Shown one piece after another: positions 16,798 to 23,954 of a stretch of 40,490 nt of DNA. The notes under the pieces are model-generated. The model did no database searches and was not told where the DNA came from. It worked only from the letters and a program-made list of their open reading frames with translations. A program made the position numbers and the translations under genes. Each line of letters opens with the position of its first letter. Within the stretch, counting starts at the first letter, position 1. This DNA is from Cytophagales bacterium (GTDB taxonomy: Bacteria > Bacteroidota > Bacteroidia > Cytophagales > CCMP332): assembly GCA_028279065.1 (NCBI GenBank), contig JANQSY010000033.1:1-40490 (forward strand). The letters are read 5' to 3'.

Positions 16798-16912
16798 AGC
16801 GGAAGACCGGGTTCGAACCGGCGGCCCTCAGCTTGGGAAGCTGATGCTCCCCGCCTGCCAACCTCCTTTGCATCGCTTCGCGGCGGGCAGGTACCAACTG
16901 AGCTACTCCCGC
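16798..16912 (-). tRNA. tRNA-Gly (anticodon CCC) with a 42-nt insertion in the D-loop
   Basis: Read on the minus strand from 16912. Acceptor stem GCGGGAG pairs with CTTCCGC (one G-T), discriminator T73, no encoded CCA. D-stem GCTC pairs with GAGC; anticodon stem TCAGC/GCTGA encloses TTCCCAA, so the anticodon is CCC. Variable loop GGGCC; T-stem GCCGG/CCGGT with the standard TTCGAAC loop. Everything is canonical, and removing 42 nt between A21 and G22 of the D-loop leaves a normal 73-nt tRNA. Length as encoded is 115 nt. A -7 box lies 18 bp upstream. Bacteria can read GGG with tRNA-Gly(UCC), so this gene may be dispensable, or the insert may be tolerated or removed. Confidence 0.9.
16850..16891 (-). 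repeat. 42-nt hairpin-forming insertion inside the tRNA-Gly D-loop
   Basis: The arms are CCTGCCCGCC and GGCAGGCGGG (minus strand), which can pair in two registers: CCTGCC with GGCAGG, or CCCGCC with GGCGGG. The loop carries GCGAAGC. The GC-rich composition differs sharply from the A/T-rich flanks. It resembles the short palindromic elements dispersed in many bacterial genomes; no second copy was noticed in this window. Confidence 0.75.
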
Positions 16913-16929
16913 TTAAATTTTGAGCTAAT

Positions 16930-16937
16930 CAAATTTA
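16930..16937 (-). promoter_or_regulatory. -7 promoter box (TAAATTTG) for tRNA-Gly
   Basis: On the minus strand the sequence TAAATTTG matches the Bacteroidota -7 consensus TAnnTTTG, 18 bp before the tRNA 5' end, giving a leader of about 12 nt. A TTTG lies 15 bp further upstream, shorter than the usual 17-23 spacing. An 8-bp inverted repeat (TTTGAGCT 16919-16926, AGCTCAAA 16949-16956) brackets the box. Confidence 0.5.
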
Positions 16938-16969
16938 GATAAATTAACAGCTCAAAGCAGCCCAAAAGA

Positions 16970-17593
16970 ATGGGGAAACAGAAAAACCTAAAAAGCACTG
17001 ATTACGAAGACCTGATAGACCATTTCTCGAAAAATGACCTTAAGATCTTCGAGATACTTGAGAAGGTAGGGCCAGTGGAGTTCGATTTGATCGAGAATCC
17101 ATTCCAAGCCCTGGTTGAGTCCATACTATCACAACAGGTTTCCACCAAATCAGCTGATTCAACCATCCAAAAGGTAAAAGACTTTCGAGGTGGATTTGAC
17201 CAACCCGAAGAATGGATCGGGATAAGCACAGAAAAATGGAGGGAATACGGTGTCTCAAGACAGAAATCCAGCTATCTGGACTCTCTTGCAAATTTCTTCA
17301 TTGAAAATCGTAAACAGCTCCACAATCTGGACAAGATGAAGGATGATGAGATCGTGGAACTATTGGTTCAGGTAAAAGGAATAGGGGAGTGGACTGCCCA
17401 CATGTTCCTGATCTTTTGCCTTGGGAGGGAAAATGTACTTGCACCTGGAGACCTGGGAATTCGATATATGGCCCAAAGGGTTTATGAGCTTAACGACTTG
17501 GCGACCAGGGAAGAGCTTGAGGAGATCAGCAAACCCTGGCATCCGTATATCAGTTGGGCCCAGATCTATTTGTGGAGGTATTCAAGAATTTAG
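16970..17593 (+). CDS. DNA-3-methyladenine glycosylase, HhH-GPD family (AlkA-like)
   Basis: A 207-residue helix-hairpin-helix DNA glycosylase that removes alkylated purines in base-excision repair. The core shows the conserved helix FQALVESILSQQVSTKSAD (residues about 45-63), the hairpin VKGIGEWTAHMFLIF near 135-150 and the catalytic Asp161 in LAPGDLGIRY. The protein lacks the N-terminal domain of E. coli AlkA and is close to the compact MAG-type enzymes. The start at ATG 16970 gives a natural N-terminus and lies 57 bp from the divergent tRNA gene. The stop is followed after two bases by the TTG start of the trmH-like gene, so the two form a likely operon. Confidence 0.9.
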   Translation: MGKQKNLKSTDYEDLIDHFSKNDLKIFEILEKVGPVEFDLIENPFQALVESILSQQVSTKSADSTIQKVKDFRGGFDQPEEWIGISTEKWREYGVSRQKSSYLDSLANFFIENRKQLHNLDKMKDDEIVELLVQVKGIGEWTAHMFLIFCLGRENVLAPGDLGIRYMAQRVYELNDLATREELEEISKPWHPYISWAQIYLWRYSRI

Positions 17594-17595
17594 GT

Positions 17596-18273
17596 TTGGA
17601 TCAGGAATTCCTTTATCGCAAGCTATCAGAATATTTGACACCAAAGCGCAAAGCTCTTATTAAGGAAAAGTTGGATTCCCGGACCAGGTTCTTGACACTT
17701 GCAATTGATGATATTCAAAAGGAACATAATAGCGGGGCTTTGATAAGGACAGCGGAAAGCTTTGGGGTTCAGCAGGTATCAATCGTGGATCCGGAATTTC
17801 GAAAAAAGTCTGCAAGAAATATCAGCATAGGCTCTCACAAATGGGTTGATTTTGAGGTTTTCGATTCATGGCTGGGCGAAGGCGGCTGTTTGAACAACCT
17901 GAAAAAGCAAGGGTATGATGTTGTGGCCACCTCCTCCAGCGGACAAGGCGTTTCTCTGGATGAATTTGAACCGAAAAGGCCAACGGCACTCTTATTTGGA
18001 AATGAGATCGATGGCCTGCCCGAAGAGGTTATCAGGTCTGCAGATCGTGAGATCTATATTTCCACGCATGGCTTTTCCGAAAGCCTTAATGTTTCCGTAG
18101 CAGCCGGGATCATTCTGTTTGAACTTTCAAAGAGAATCCGAAACAATACTCTGGCCCAGGAATGGGGGCTTTCGGCATCTGAAAAAAATGAAAAAAGGGT
18201 CCAGTGGGCCACAAAGTCAATCCCCAATGGTGAACAGATCCTGGAAAGGATCATTGAAGATCACTCAACATAG
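17596..18273 (+). CDS. trmH: tRNA (guanosine-2'-O)-methyltransferase, TrmH/SpoU family
   Basis: A 225-residue SPOUT methyltransferase. Motif 1 reads IQKEHNSGALIRTAESFGV (about residue 40), followed by NISIGSHKWVDF, then motif 2 TALLFGNEIDGLPEE and motif 3 ESLNVSVAAGIILFEL, which form the knotted SAM site. The SHKW segment and the overall order point to TrmH, which methylates the ribose of G18 in the D-loop of tRNAs. I chose TTG 17596, two bases after the alkA stop; longer frames from TTG 17554 or GTG 17572 would overlap alkA by 22-40 bp. The C-terminal tail (WGLSASEKNEKRVQWATKSI) is similar to TrmH tails. A relative such as TrmL cannot be ruled out. Confidence 0.85.
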   Translation: MDQEFLYRKLSEYLTPKRKALIKEKLDSRTRFLTLAIDDIQKEHNSGALIRTAESFGVQQVSIVDPEFRKKSARNISIGSHKWVDFEVFDSWLGEGGCLNNLKKQGYDVVATSSSGQGVSLDEFEPKRPTALLFGNEIDGLPEEVIRSADREIYISTHGFSESLNVSVAAGIILFELSKRIRNNTLAQEWGLSASEKNEKRVQWATKSIPNGEQILERIIEDHST

Positions 18274-18333
18274 ATCAGACCCATTTATTTTTTTGAAAAG
18301 GGAGGGTTAAGTTTGCCCCTTAATTTGAACGAA

Positions 18334-19608
18334 ATGAAAAGAGATCAAAAGGTCTTCGATATCATAGCAAGCGAAAAAACAAGGCAGATCCGTGGTCTTG
18401 AACTGATCGCTTCAGAAAATTTTGTTTCTTCTCAGGTCATGGAAGCTATGGGTTCCGTGATGACCAACAAATATGCCGAAGGCCTCCCAGGAAAACGGTA
18501 CTATGGTGGTTGTGAAGAGGTTGACAAAACAGAAAACCTGGCAATTGATAGATTAAAAGAGCTTTTCGGGGCAGAATGGGCGAATGTTCAACCCCATTCG
18601 GGAGCCCAGGCCAATGCCGCAGTCATGTTGGCTTGCCTGAAGCCCGGAGACATAATTCTTGGGTTTGACCTGGCACACGGAGGACATCTTACCCACGGCT
18701 CCCCTGTGAATTTTTCTGGAAAACTGTACAAGCCAACCTTCTACGGGGTCGAAAAGGAGACAGGAACCATCGATTGGGATAAGGTTGCTGAAAAAGCCGG
18801 CCAGGACAAGCCAAAAATGATCATCTGTGGAGCTTCCGCTTATTCAAGGGATTGGGATTATGAAAAACTCAGATCCATCGCTGATTCTGTGGGGGCGATC
18901 CTGCTGGCAGACATTTCGCATCCTGCGGGCCTGATTGCCAAAGGGCTATTGAATGATCCCCTAAAACACTGTCATGTGGTTACCACCACTACCCACAAAA
19001 CCCTACGCGGACCCAGAGGTGGGGTTATCATGATGGGAAAAGATTTTGAAAACCCCTGGGGAATGACGACCCCGAAAGGCGTGGTGAGAAAAATGTCTTC
19101 CATTTTGGATAGCGGGGTATTCCCCGGAACCCAGGGAGGCCCACTTGAACATGTGATCGCATCCAAGGCCGTTGCATTTGATGAGGCACTCTCAGATGAT
19201 TACAAGAAATATATTATCCAGGTACAAAAAAATGCTCAAGCCCTTGGAAATGCCTTTGTTGCAAATGGTTATCAGGTGATCTCAGGTGGAACAGACAATC
19301 ACCTTATTTTGATCGACCTGAGATCAAAAAACCTGACAGGAAAGGAAGCCGAAAACGGTTTGATCAAAGCAGATATAACCATAAACAAGAATATGGTTCC
19401 ATTTGATGACAAATCTCCGTTTGTCACCTCGGGAATGAGGTTGGGGGCATCTGCGGTCACCACCAGGGGTCTGGTTGAGAGCGATATGGAAAAGATCTTT
19501 GGCCTTATGGACAGGGTCCTGATGAATCTTGGTGATGAAACAGAGATCAGCAGTGTAAGAAAAGAAGTAAATGAATGGATGGAGGGTTACCCTCTTTTTA
19601 ACTGGTAA
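18334..19608 (+). CDS. glyA: Serine hydroxymethyltransferase
   Basis: A 424-residue PLP enzyme that converts serine and tetrahydrofolate to glycine and methylene-tetrahydrofolate. Signatures are [12 protein letters not shown] near the N-terminus, [29 protein letters not shown], and the Schiff-base Lys222 in [18 protein letters not shown] 18334 ([15 protein letters not shown]) matches the usual short family N-terminus; a TTG at 18313 with an upstream GGGAGG could add seven residues. It joins tatC by a TAATG overlap (19606-19610), so glyA-tatC-rpiB is probably one transcript. Its glycine and one-carbon product also feed tRNA modification by MnmG. Confidence 0.96.
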   Translation: MKRDQKVFDIIASEKTRQIRGLELIASENFVSSQVMEAMGSVMTNKYAEGLPGKRYYGGCEEVDKTENLAIDRLKELFGAEWANVQPHSGAQANAAVMLACLKPGDIILGFDLAHGGHLTHGSPVNFSGKLYKPTFYGVEKETGTIDWDKVAEKAGQDKPKMIICGASAYSRDWDYEKLRSIADSVGAILLADISHPAGLIAKGLLNDPLKHCHVVTTTTHKTLRGPRGGVIMMGKDFENPWGMTTPKGVVRKMSSILDSGVFPGTQGGPLEHVIASKAVAFDEALSDDYKKYIIQVQKNAQALGNAFVANGYQVISGGTDNHLILIDLRSKNLTGKEAENGLIKADITINKNMVPFDDKSPFVTSGMRLGASAVTTRGLVESDMEKIFGLMDRVLMNLGDETEISSVRKEVNEWMEGYPLFNW

Positions 19609-20411
19609 TGAGCCGACCAGAACAGGAGATGCCCTTTTTGGATCATTTAGAGATCCTGAGATGGCATATAATAAGATCGTTGATTTCCATTGGGGTATTT
19701 GCGACGCTGGCCTTCATTATGAAAGACATAGTGTTCGGCGTGGTGATCCTTGGGCCATCAAAAGCTGATTTTTTAACCTACCGCCTGCTCTGCCAGGCTG
19801 GAGAGTATTTTGGCACCTCCGCTTTTTGCATTGATGAACTGCCATTCATTATTCAAAGCCGAAAAATGACCGGCCAGTTCACTATGCACATTCTGTCCTC
19901 CCTTGTCATCGGGTTTGTGCTGGCTTTTCCGTATGCTTTCTGGGAGACCTGGAGGTTCATTAAACCAGGACTATATCCTACAGAGAAAAAAGCTTCCCGG
20001 GGGGCGGTCTTTTGGGTAACACTTTTGTTCATATTGGGGATAGGGTTTGGATACTTCATTGTTTGCCCCATCTCTATAAATTTTCTGTCGAACTACAGCC
20101 TGGATCCGAGTATTAGGAATGAATTCGATATCGTATCCTACGTCTCGACGGTCACCATGTTGGTTCTTTCCTGTGGATTGATGTTCCAGCTTCCCATGGT
20201 GGTTTTTTTCCTTTCAAAAGCCGGGCTGGTCGGGCCCGGAACTTTAAGGGCGTTCAGAAAAATGGCGATAGTGATCATTCTTGTGGTTTCTGCCATAATA
20301 ACCCCACCGGACCTGATCTCCCAAATTCTGATCGCACTTCCATTGATGTTCTTGTATGAAATAAGCATTTTGGTGTCTGGCCTGGTAAAAAAGAGAAATC
20401 ATGAAGAGTGA
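19608..20411 (+). CDS. tatC: Sec-independent protein translocase TatC
   Basis: A 267-residue polytopic protein with six predicted membrane helices, the substrate-receptor subunit of the Tat pathway for folded proteins. The N-terminal signature FLDHLEILRWHIIRS carries the conserved Glu15. The second landmark FWETWRFIKPGLYPTEKK is the first cytoplasmic loop, and IITPPDLISQILIALPL the C-terminal hairpin. The first periplasmic loop is long and contains Cys62 and Cys74 (CQAGEYFGTSAFC), which could form a disulfide; this looks lineage-typical. No tatA or tatB gene is in the window. Overlaps rpiB by 11 bp. Confidence 0.95.
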   Translation: MSRPEQEMPFLDHLEILRWHIIRSLISIGVFATLAFIMKDIVFGVVILGPSKADFLTYRLLCQAGEYFGTSAFCIDELPFIIQSRKMTGQFTMHILSSLVIGFVLAFPYAFWETWRFIKPGLYPTEKKASRGAVFWVTLLFILGIGFGYFIVCPISINFLSNYSLDPSIRNEFDIVSYVSTVTMLVLSCGLMFQLPMVVFFLSKAGLVGPGTLRAFRKMAIVIILVVSAIITPPDLISQILIALPLMFLYEISILVSGLVKKRNHEE

Positions 20412-20844
20412 GTTTAATCGCATCGGTCTTGGGGCTGATCATGCAGGATTTGAATTGAAGGAAAAACTTAAGGGATTCCTGGAGGAAAAAGGGTTTTTCG
20501 TCAGGGATTTTGGAACGGACTCAGAAGAGAGCGTGGACTACCCCGATTTCAGCCACCCTCTGGCTGAGGCGATCGAGAAGCAGCATCTGGACCTTGGGAT
20601 CCTGGTTTGCGGTTCTGGAAATGGAGTCGCGATGGCTGCAAACAAGCATGAAGGAATAAGGGCTGCCCTGGCCTGGGACCCTGAACTGGCCAAGCTTGGC
20701 CGATCTCATAACAATGCCAATGTTCTTGCCCTTCCGGCAAGGTTCATTGGAGAGGATATCGCGAAAAAAGCAGTTGAAGAATTTATAACCACAGAGTTTG
20801 AGGGCGGAAGGCATGAAAGGCGGGTTGGAAAGATAGCCTGCTAA
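20401..20844 (+). CDS. rpiB: Ribose-5-phosphate isomerase B
   Basis: A 147-residue RpiB/LacAB-family sugar isomerase that interconverts ribose-5-phosphate and ribulose-5-phosphate in the pentose phosphate pathway. Substrate-binding Asp13-His14 (GADHAG), the catalytic Cys70 in LVCGSGNG with the phosphate loop, and SHNNANVLALPARF with the conserved His/Asn are all present. A canonical RpiB, cytoplasmic, dimeric by family knowledge. The ATG at 20401 is 11 bp inside tatC, and the stop is three bases from the stop of the convergent membrane-protein gene. Confidence 0.94.
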   Translation: MKSEFNRIGLGADHAGFELKEKLKGFLEEKGFFVRDFGTDSEESVDYPDFSHPLAEAIEKQHLDLGILVCGSGNGVAMAANKHEGIRAALAWDPELAKLGRSHNNANVLALPARFIGEDIAKKAVEEFITTEFEGGRHERRVGKIAC

Positions 20845-20847
20845 ACC

Positions 20848-22242
20848 CTATTCTCTGAAATAGCTCGAGCTCCCATATCGGGTGTAGCTTTTTGCAAGCC
20901 CCACATCTTTTTTTATCAGTTTTTGAAACAAACCCTGGGGATCAATGATCCTTTCAGGGGATTCCCGCTCAATGACACCTCGGAGAATGGAATGGAAATG
21001 AACTTCATCCATTTTTTCGATCCTTTTCTGAGAATATTCCCAATCCAAAAAAGGACCCGAGAGCTGATTGTCTCTTAGGAAATATGCCGCCTCCCCAAGG
21101 ACAAGAACCTTTTTATTCTTGAAATCGGGCCCTTCCCATGAATATGATCTTGCCTCCTTTGGAAGTCCGGAAAAGATTATTGAATCCGAGATAAGTGCCA
21201 GATTTAAACCGATACTCAAGAGAAACAAACCCGAAAAAATAATCTCATTCCACATTGACTTCCTTAATTCCAGAAAATACTGACTAAGAAAATATGCTAT
21301 TGGAATGATCAGGAAATAGAAAGAAAGGAAAGAGAGTCGGCTGATAAAAACCATGGAGAATAGGATAAAAAGAGCCAGAGCGAAGAAACTCCTTTGGATC
21401 CTGACATGGTAGTTCAGGAATCTGTACCTAAAAACCAGGTTGAACACCGCGATCAGCAATAAGAAAAGAATGGGCGCGAATACCGCAAAATATGCTCGGA
21501 CCTCCCAGAAGGAAGAACTAATAAAGCTTTTGAGACCGAAGAGCATTGCATCAGCAAAAAGACCGAAATCCGATTTCAACCAGTAGTTAAAGCCCAGGGT
21601 AAGCCAAAAGAAAAGAAAGGAACCGAGCCACCATATCATCATATTAGGCCTTGATCCTGTTCCGAAAAGCAGAAAAAGCAAGTAGAACGGAAGGATATAG
21701 ATCGTTTGCAGGTAAATGGCAGTGGCGGCCGAAAAAAATATTCCCGAAAGGAATAATCTATCGTGGCTTGGCTCTCCCCTGAGAAACGGGAAAAGAAATT
21801 TTAGCGAAGCCAAGAGAAATGGCATTGCCAACAGCTGTGGAGAGATAATAAGATATTCAAAAGAGGCTGAAGCCAATAAGACAAATATGGCTCCCGGGAC
21901 ATAAGATTTGGTCTGAAAAGCTTCAATTTCTGCTAGTATGGAATTAAAGATTACCGCCGAGATCCAAACAAGAATTACTCCTGCTATCAATTGCCCTGTT
22001 TGGGATTTTGAAAAAACCCAAATGATTAGGCTTTCTATCCACGCAAATACCGGAGGCTCTGTGGTCCAGATCTCTGAATAAAGCCTGGTCCCGTTCTTAA
22101 AGGCCTCCCCCAGGGCCATCCACAGGGCCTGATCATGAAGCACAGGCAGATCCGGGATCAGGAAAGGGACCCTCAATACAATTGCCAATCCAAGCAGGAA
22201 AATTGCTCGTGACGGGTCGTTGATCCTAAAAAGTGACAGCAT
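20848..22242 (-). CDS. Polytopic membrane protein, GT-C glycosyltransferase-like
   Basis: A 464-residue inner-membrane protein with about 11-12 hydrophobic segments through residue 375 and a soluble C-terminal tail. Near the N-terminus DLPVLHDQALWMAL and LYSEIWTTEPPVFAWIESL resemble the acidic first-loop motif and the Y-x-D-x-W-x-x-x-P-P pattern of GT-C (dolichyl-phosphate-mannose/ArnT-like) transferases, which move sugars from lipid carriers to acceptors on the periplasmic side. I saw no later catalytic motif, so the assignment is tentative; a DUF6427-type membrane protein is another option. Divergent from rbfA with 62 bp between start codons. Confidence 0.6.
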   Translation of the reverse strand: MLSLFRINDPSRAIFLLGLAIVLRVPFLIPDLPVLHDQALWMALGEAFKNGTRLYSEIWTTEPPVFAWIESLIIWVFSKSQTGQLIAGVILVWISAVIFNSILAEIEAFQTKSYVPGAIFVLLASASFEYLIISPQLLAMPFLLASLKFLFPFLRGEPSHDRLFLSGIFFSAATAIYLQTIYILPFYLLFLLFGTGSRPNMMIWWLGSFLFFWLTLGFNYWLKSDFGLFADAMLFGLKSFISSSFWEVRAYFAVFAPILFLLLIAVFNLVFRYRFLNYHVRIQRSFFALALFILFSMVFISRLSFLSFYFLIIPIAYFLSQYFLELRKSMWNEIIFSGLFLLSIGLNLALISDSIIFSGLPKEARSYSWEGPDFKNKKVLVLGEAAYFLRDNQLSGPFLDWEYSQKRIEKMDEVHFHSILRGVIERESPERIIDPQGLFQKLIKKDVGLAKSYTRYGSSSYFRE

Positions 22243-22304
22243 ATGGAATTAAATCTCCGGGAAGGCCTTATCTGAATTCAATAATATTTAATTTGTTGCC
22301 TTCT

Positions 22305-22679
22305 ATGGAATCAATAAGGCAAAAAAAAGTAGGAAGGCTGATCAAAGAGGAGGTGGTTTCTTTTTTTCAGGGGCAGGGCCGCGGGATGTTTGGCAACGTA
22401 TTAGCCACGGTGACGGGGGTGAAAATGTCCCCAGATCTTTCTATCGCAAGGATATACCTGAGTTTTTTGCCTTCTGAAAAAAAAGCAGAGATGCTGGACA
22501 GAGCCGAGGAAAACAAAGGCAGGGTAAGAGGCTTTGTAGGAAAGAGATTAAGGTCGGCACTGAGGAAGATCCCTGAATTCCATTTTCACAATGACGAAAC
22601 GGCTGAATATTCTCAGCACATCAATAAGATCCTGGACTCCTTGGATATTCCTCCCGCCGACGAACCAGAACAGCAGTGA
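22305..22679 (+). CDS. rbfA: Ribosome-binding factor A
   Basis: A 124-residue KH-like small protein that binds the 30S subunit and helps mature the 5' end of 16S rRNA. Typical pattern: SIRQKKVGRLIKEEVVSFF at the start, VKMSPDLSIARIYLSFLP in the middle, and RGFVGKRLRSALRKIPEFHFHNDETAEY at the end. I chose ATG 22305; the longer frame from 22233 adds a non-family N-terminus. Overlaps the permease gene at GTGA (22676-22679). The pairing rbfA followed by a LolC/E-like permease gene is one I associate with Bacteroidota genomes. Confidence 0.94.
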   Translation: MESIRQKKVGRLIKEEVVSFFQGQGRGMFGNVLATVTGVKMSPDLSIARIYLSFLPSEKKAEMLDRAEENKGRVRGFVGKRLRSALRKIPEFHFHNDETAEYSQHINKILDSLDIPPADEPEQQ

Positions 22680-23908
22680 GGACCTCTTTTTTTCTGGCAA
22701 GGAAATACTTTCTATCCAAGAAAAAACAAAACTTCATAAACATACTTTCCTGGATAGGCTTATCCGGGGTTGCTCTTGGGTCCGCCTCCCTGGTCATAGT
22801 TCTTTCGGTTTTTAATGGCCTGGAAGATCTGCTCAGAGGACTCTTTTCAAGTTTTGATCCCGACCTGAAAATTGAATTGAAGGAAGGGAGGGTTTTTGAG
22901 GAAGGGAGGGTAAATCAAGAAAACATTCTAGATCTCGATGGGGTGAAGGGCCTGGTTCCCGTATTGGAGGATAACGCCCTGGTGCAGTACCGGCAAAATA
23001 ATTCGGTGGTGATCCTGAAGGGCGTGGCAGAAGGTTTCGAAGAATTTACCAGGATAGATGAAAAGGTGGTGGAGGGAAACCTCGTCCTAAATTCTGAGGG
23101 GGTTGATTTTGCATTGATCGGAAGAGGAGTCCAGTACAAGCTGAGCATTCCATACAACGAGAAGTTTTACCCAATGCGGGTTTTGTTTCCAAAGAACCTG
23201 AAGAACCTTAGATTGAACCCCGAGAATTCAATGAATCAGAAAAATGTTCTCCCCTGTGGGGTCTTTGCAATTGAGGAGCATTTCGACAACAATTATGTTC
23301 TGGTTCCTTTAGGGTTTGCACAGGAGTTATTCGGGATAGAAAATAAGGTCAGCGCGATGGAGGTATACCTTGAGAAGTGGCAGGATCCCAACCTGATCAA
23401 AGAAAGGATCCAAGCCTTTCTGCCTCCTGAATTAAAGGTGAGCACACGGGATGAGCAGCATATAGCTCTTTTCAGGGCCATACGAATTGAAAAACTCTTT
23501 GTGAATCTTGCCTTCTTCTTTCTGTTGCTCATAATTAGCTTTAATATCTTTTTCGCCCTTTCCATGCTGGCACTCGAAAAGAAACAAGATCTGGGGATGT
23601 TGGCTGCAATGGGGGCTGGCCCGAAGTTGGTATTCAATATTTTTCTTTTGGAGGGATTCCTTATAGGAGGAACAGGGGTGATAGTAGGACTCCTGATCGG
23701 CTTTGGTCTCGGATATATGCAGGAATACCACGGACTGGTTTCAATGGGAATAGAAAATGCTGTGGCTGATGCTTATCCTCTCAAAATGGAAACGATGGAC
23801 TTTGTTCTTTCGGGAATCGTAGTCTTTCTAATCACTGGATTGGCCTCTCTCAACCCCGCTTTTTCGGCTTCGCAAATTTCCAAAACCCATGCCATAAAAA
23901 TTTCCTGA
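22676..23908 (+). CDS. FtsX-family ABC permease (LolC/LolE type)
   Basis: A 410-residue protein with the LolC/E topology: one N-terminal membrane helix (about residues 24-45, ILSWIGLSGVALGSASLVIV), a large periplasmic domain, then three helices in the C-terminal third (around 275-297, 318-340 and 372-395). The N-terminus FFLARKYFLSKKKQNFINILSWIG is characteristic of lipoprotein-release permeases, which with LolD extract lipoproteins from the inner membrane. No LolD ATPase is adjacent. The start is a GTG overlapping the rbfA stop. It could be a LolE homologue or another MacB/FtsX relative; the N-terminal motif favours LolC/E. Confidence 0.87.
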   Translation: MRTSFFLARKYFLSKKKQNFINILSWIGLSGVALGSASLVIVLSVFNGLEDLLRGLFSSFDPDLKIELKEGRVFEEGRVNQENILDLDGVKGLVPVLEDNALVQYRQNNSVVILKGVAEGFEEFTRIDEKVVEGNLVLNSEGVDFALIGRGVQYKLSIPYNEKFYPMRVLFPKNLKNLRLNPENSMNQKNVLPCGVFAIEEHFDNNYVLVPLGFAQELFGIENKVSAMEVYLEKWQDPNLIKERIQAFLPPELKVSTRDEQHIALFRAIRIEKLFVNLAFFFLLLIISFNIFFALSMLALEKKQDLGMLAAMGAGPKLVFNIFLLEGFLIGGTGVIVGLLIGFGLGYMQEYHGLVSMGIENAVADAYPLKMETMDFVLSGIVVFLITGLASLNPAFSASQISKTHAIKIS

Positions 23909-23954
23909 AAAAGAAATTGTCGGTTTAACCCAATGACTATTTTTGGGGGTTAAC

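Noticed and set aside
16798-16912. tRNA-Gly insertion as a group I intron
   Set aside because: It is only 42 nt, lies in the D-loop and has none of the P, Q, R or S core elements; self-splicing introns are far longer.
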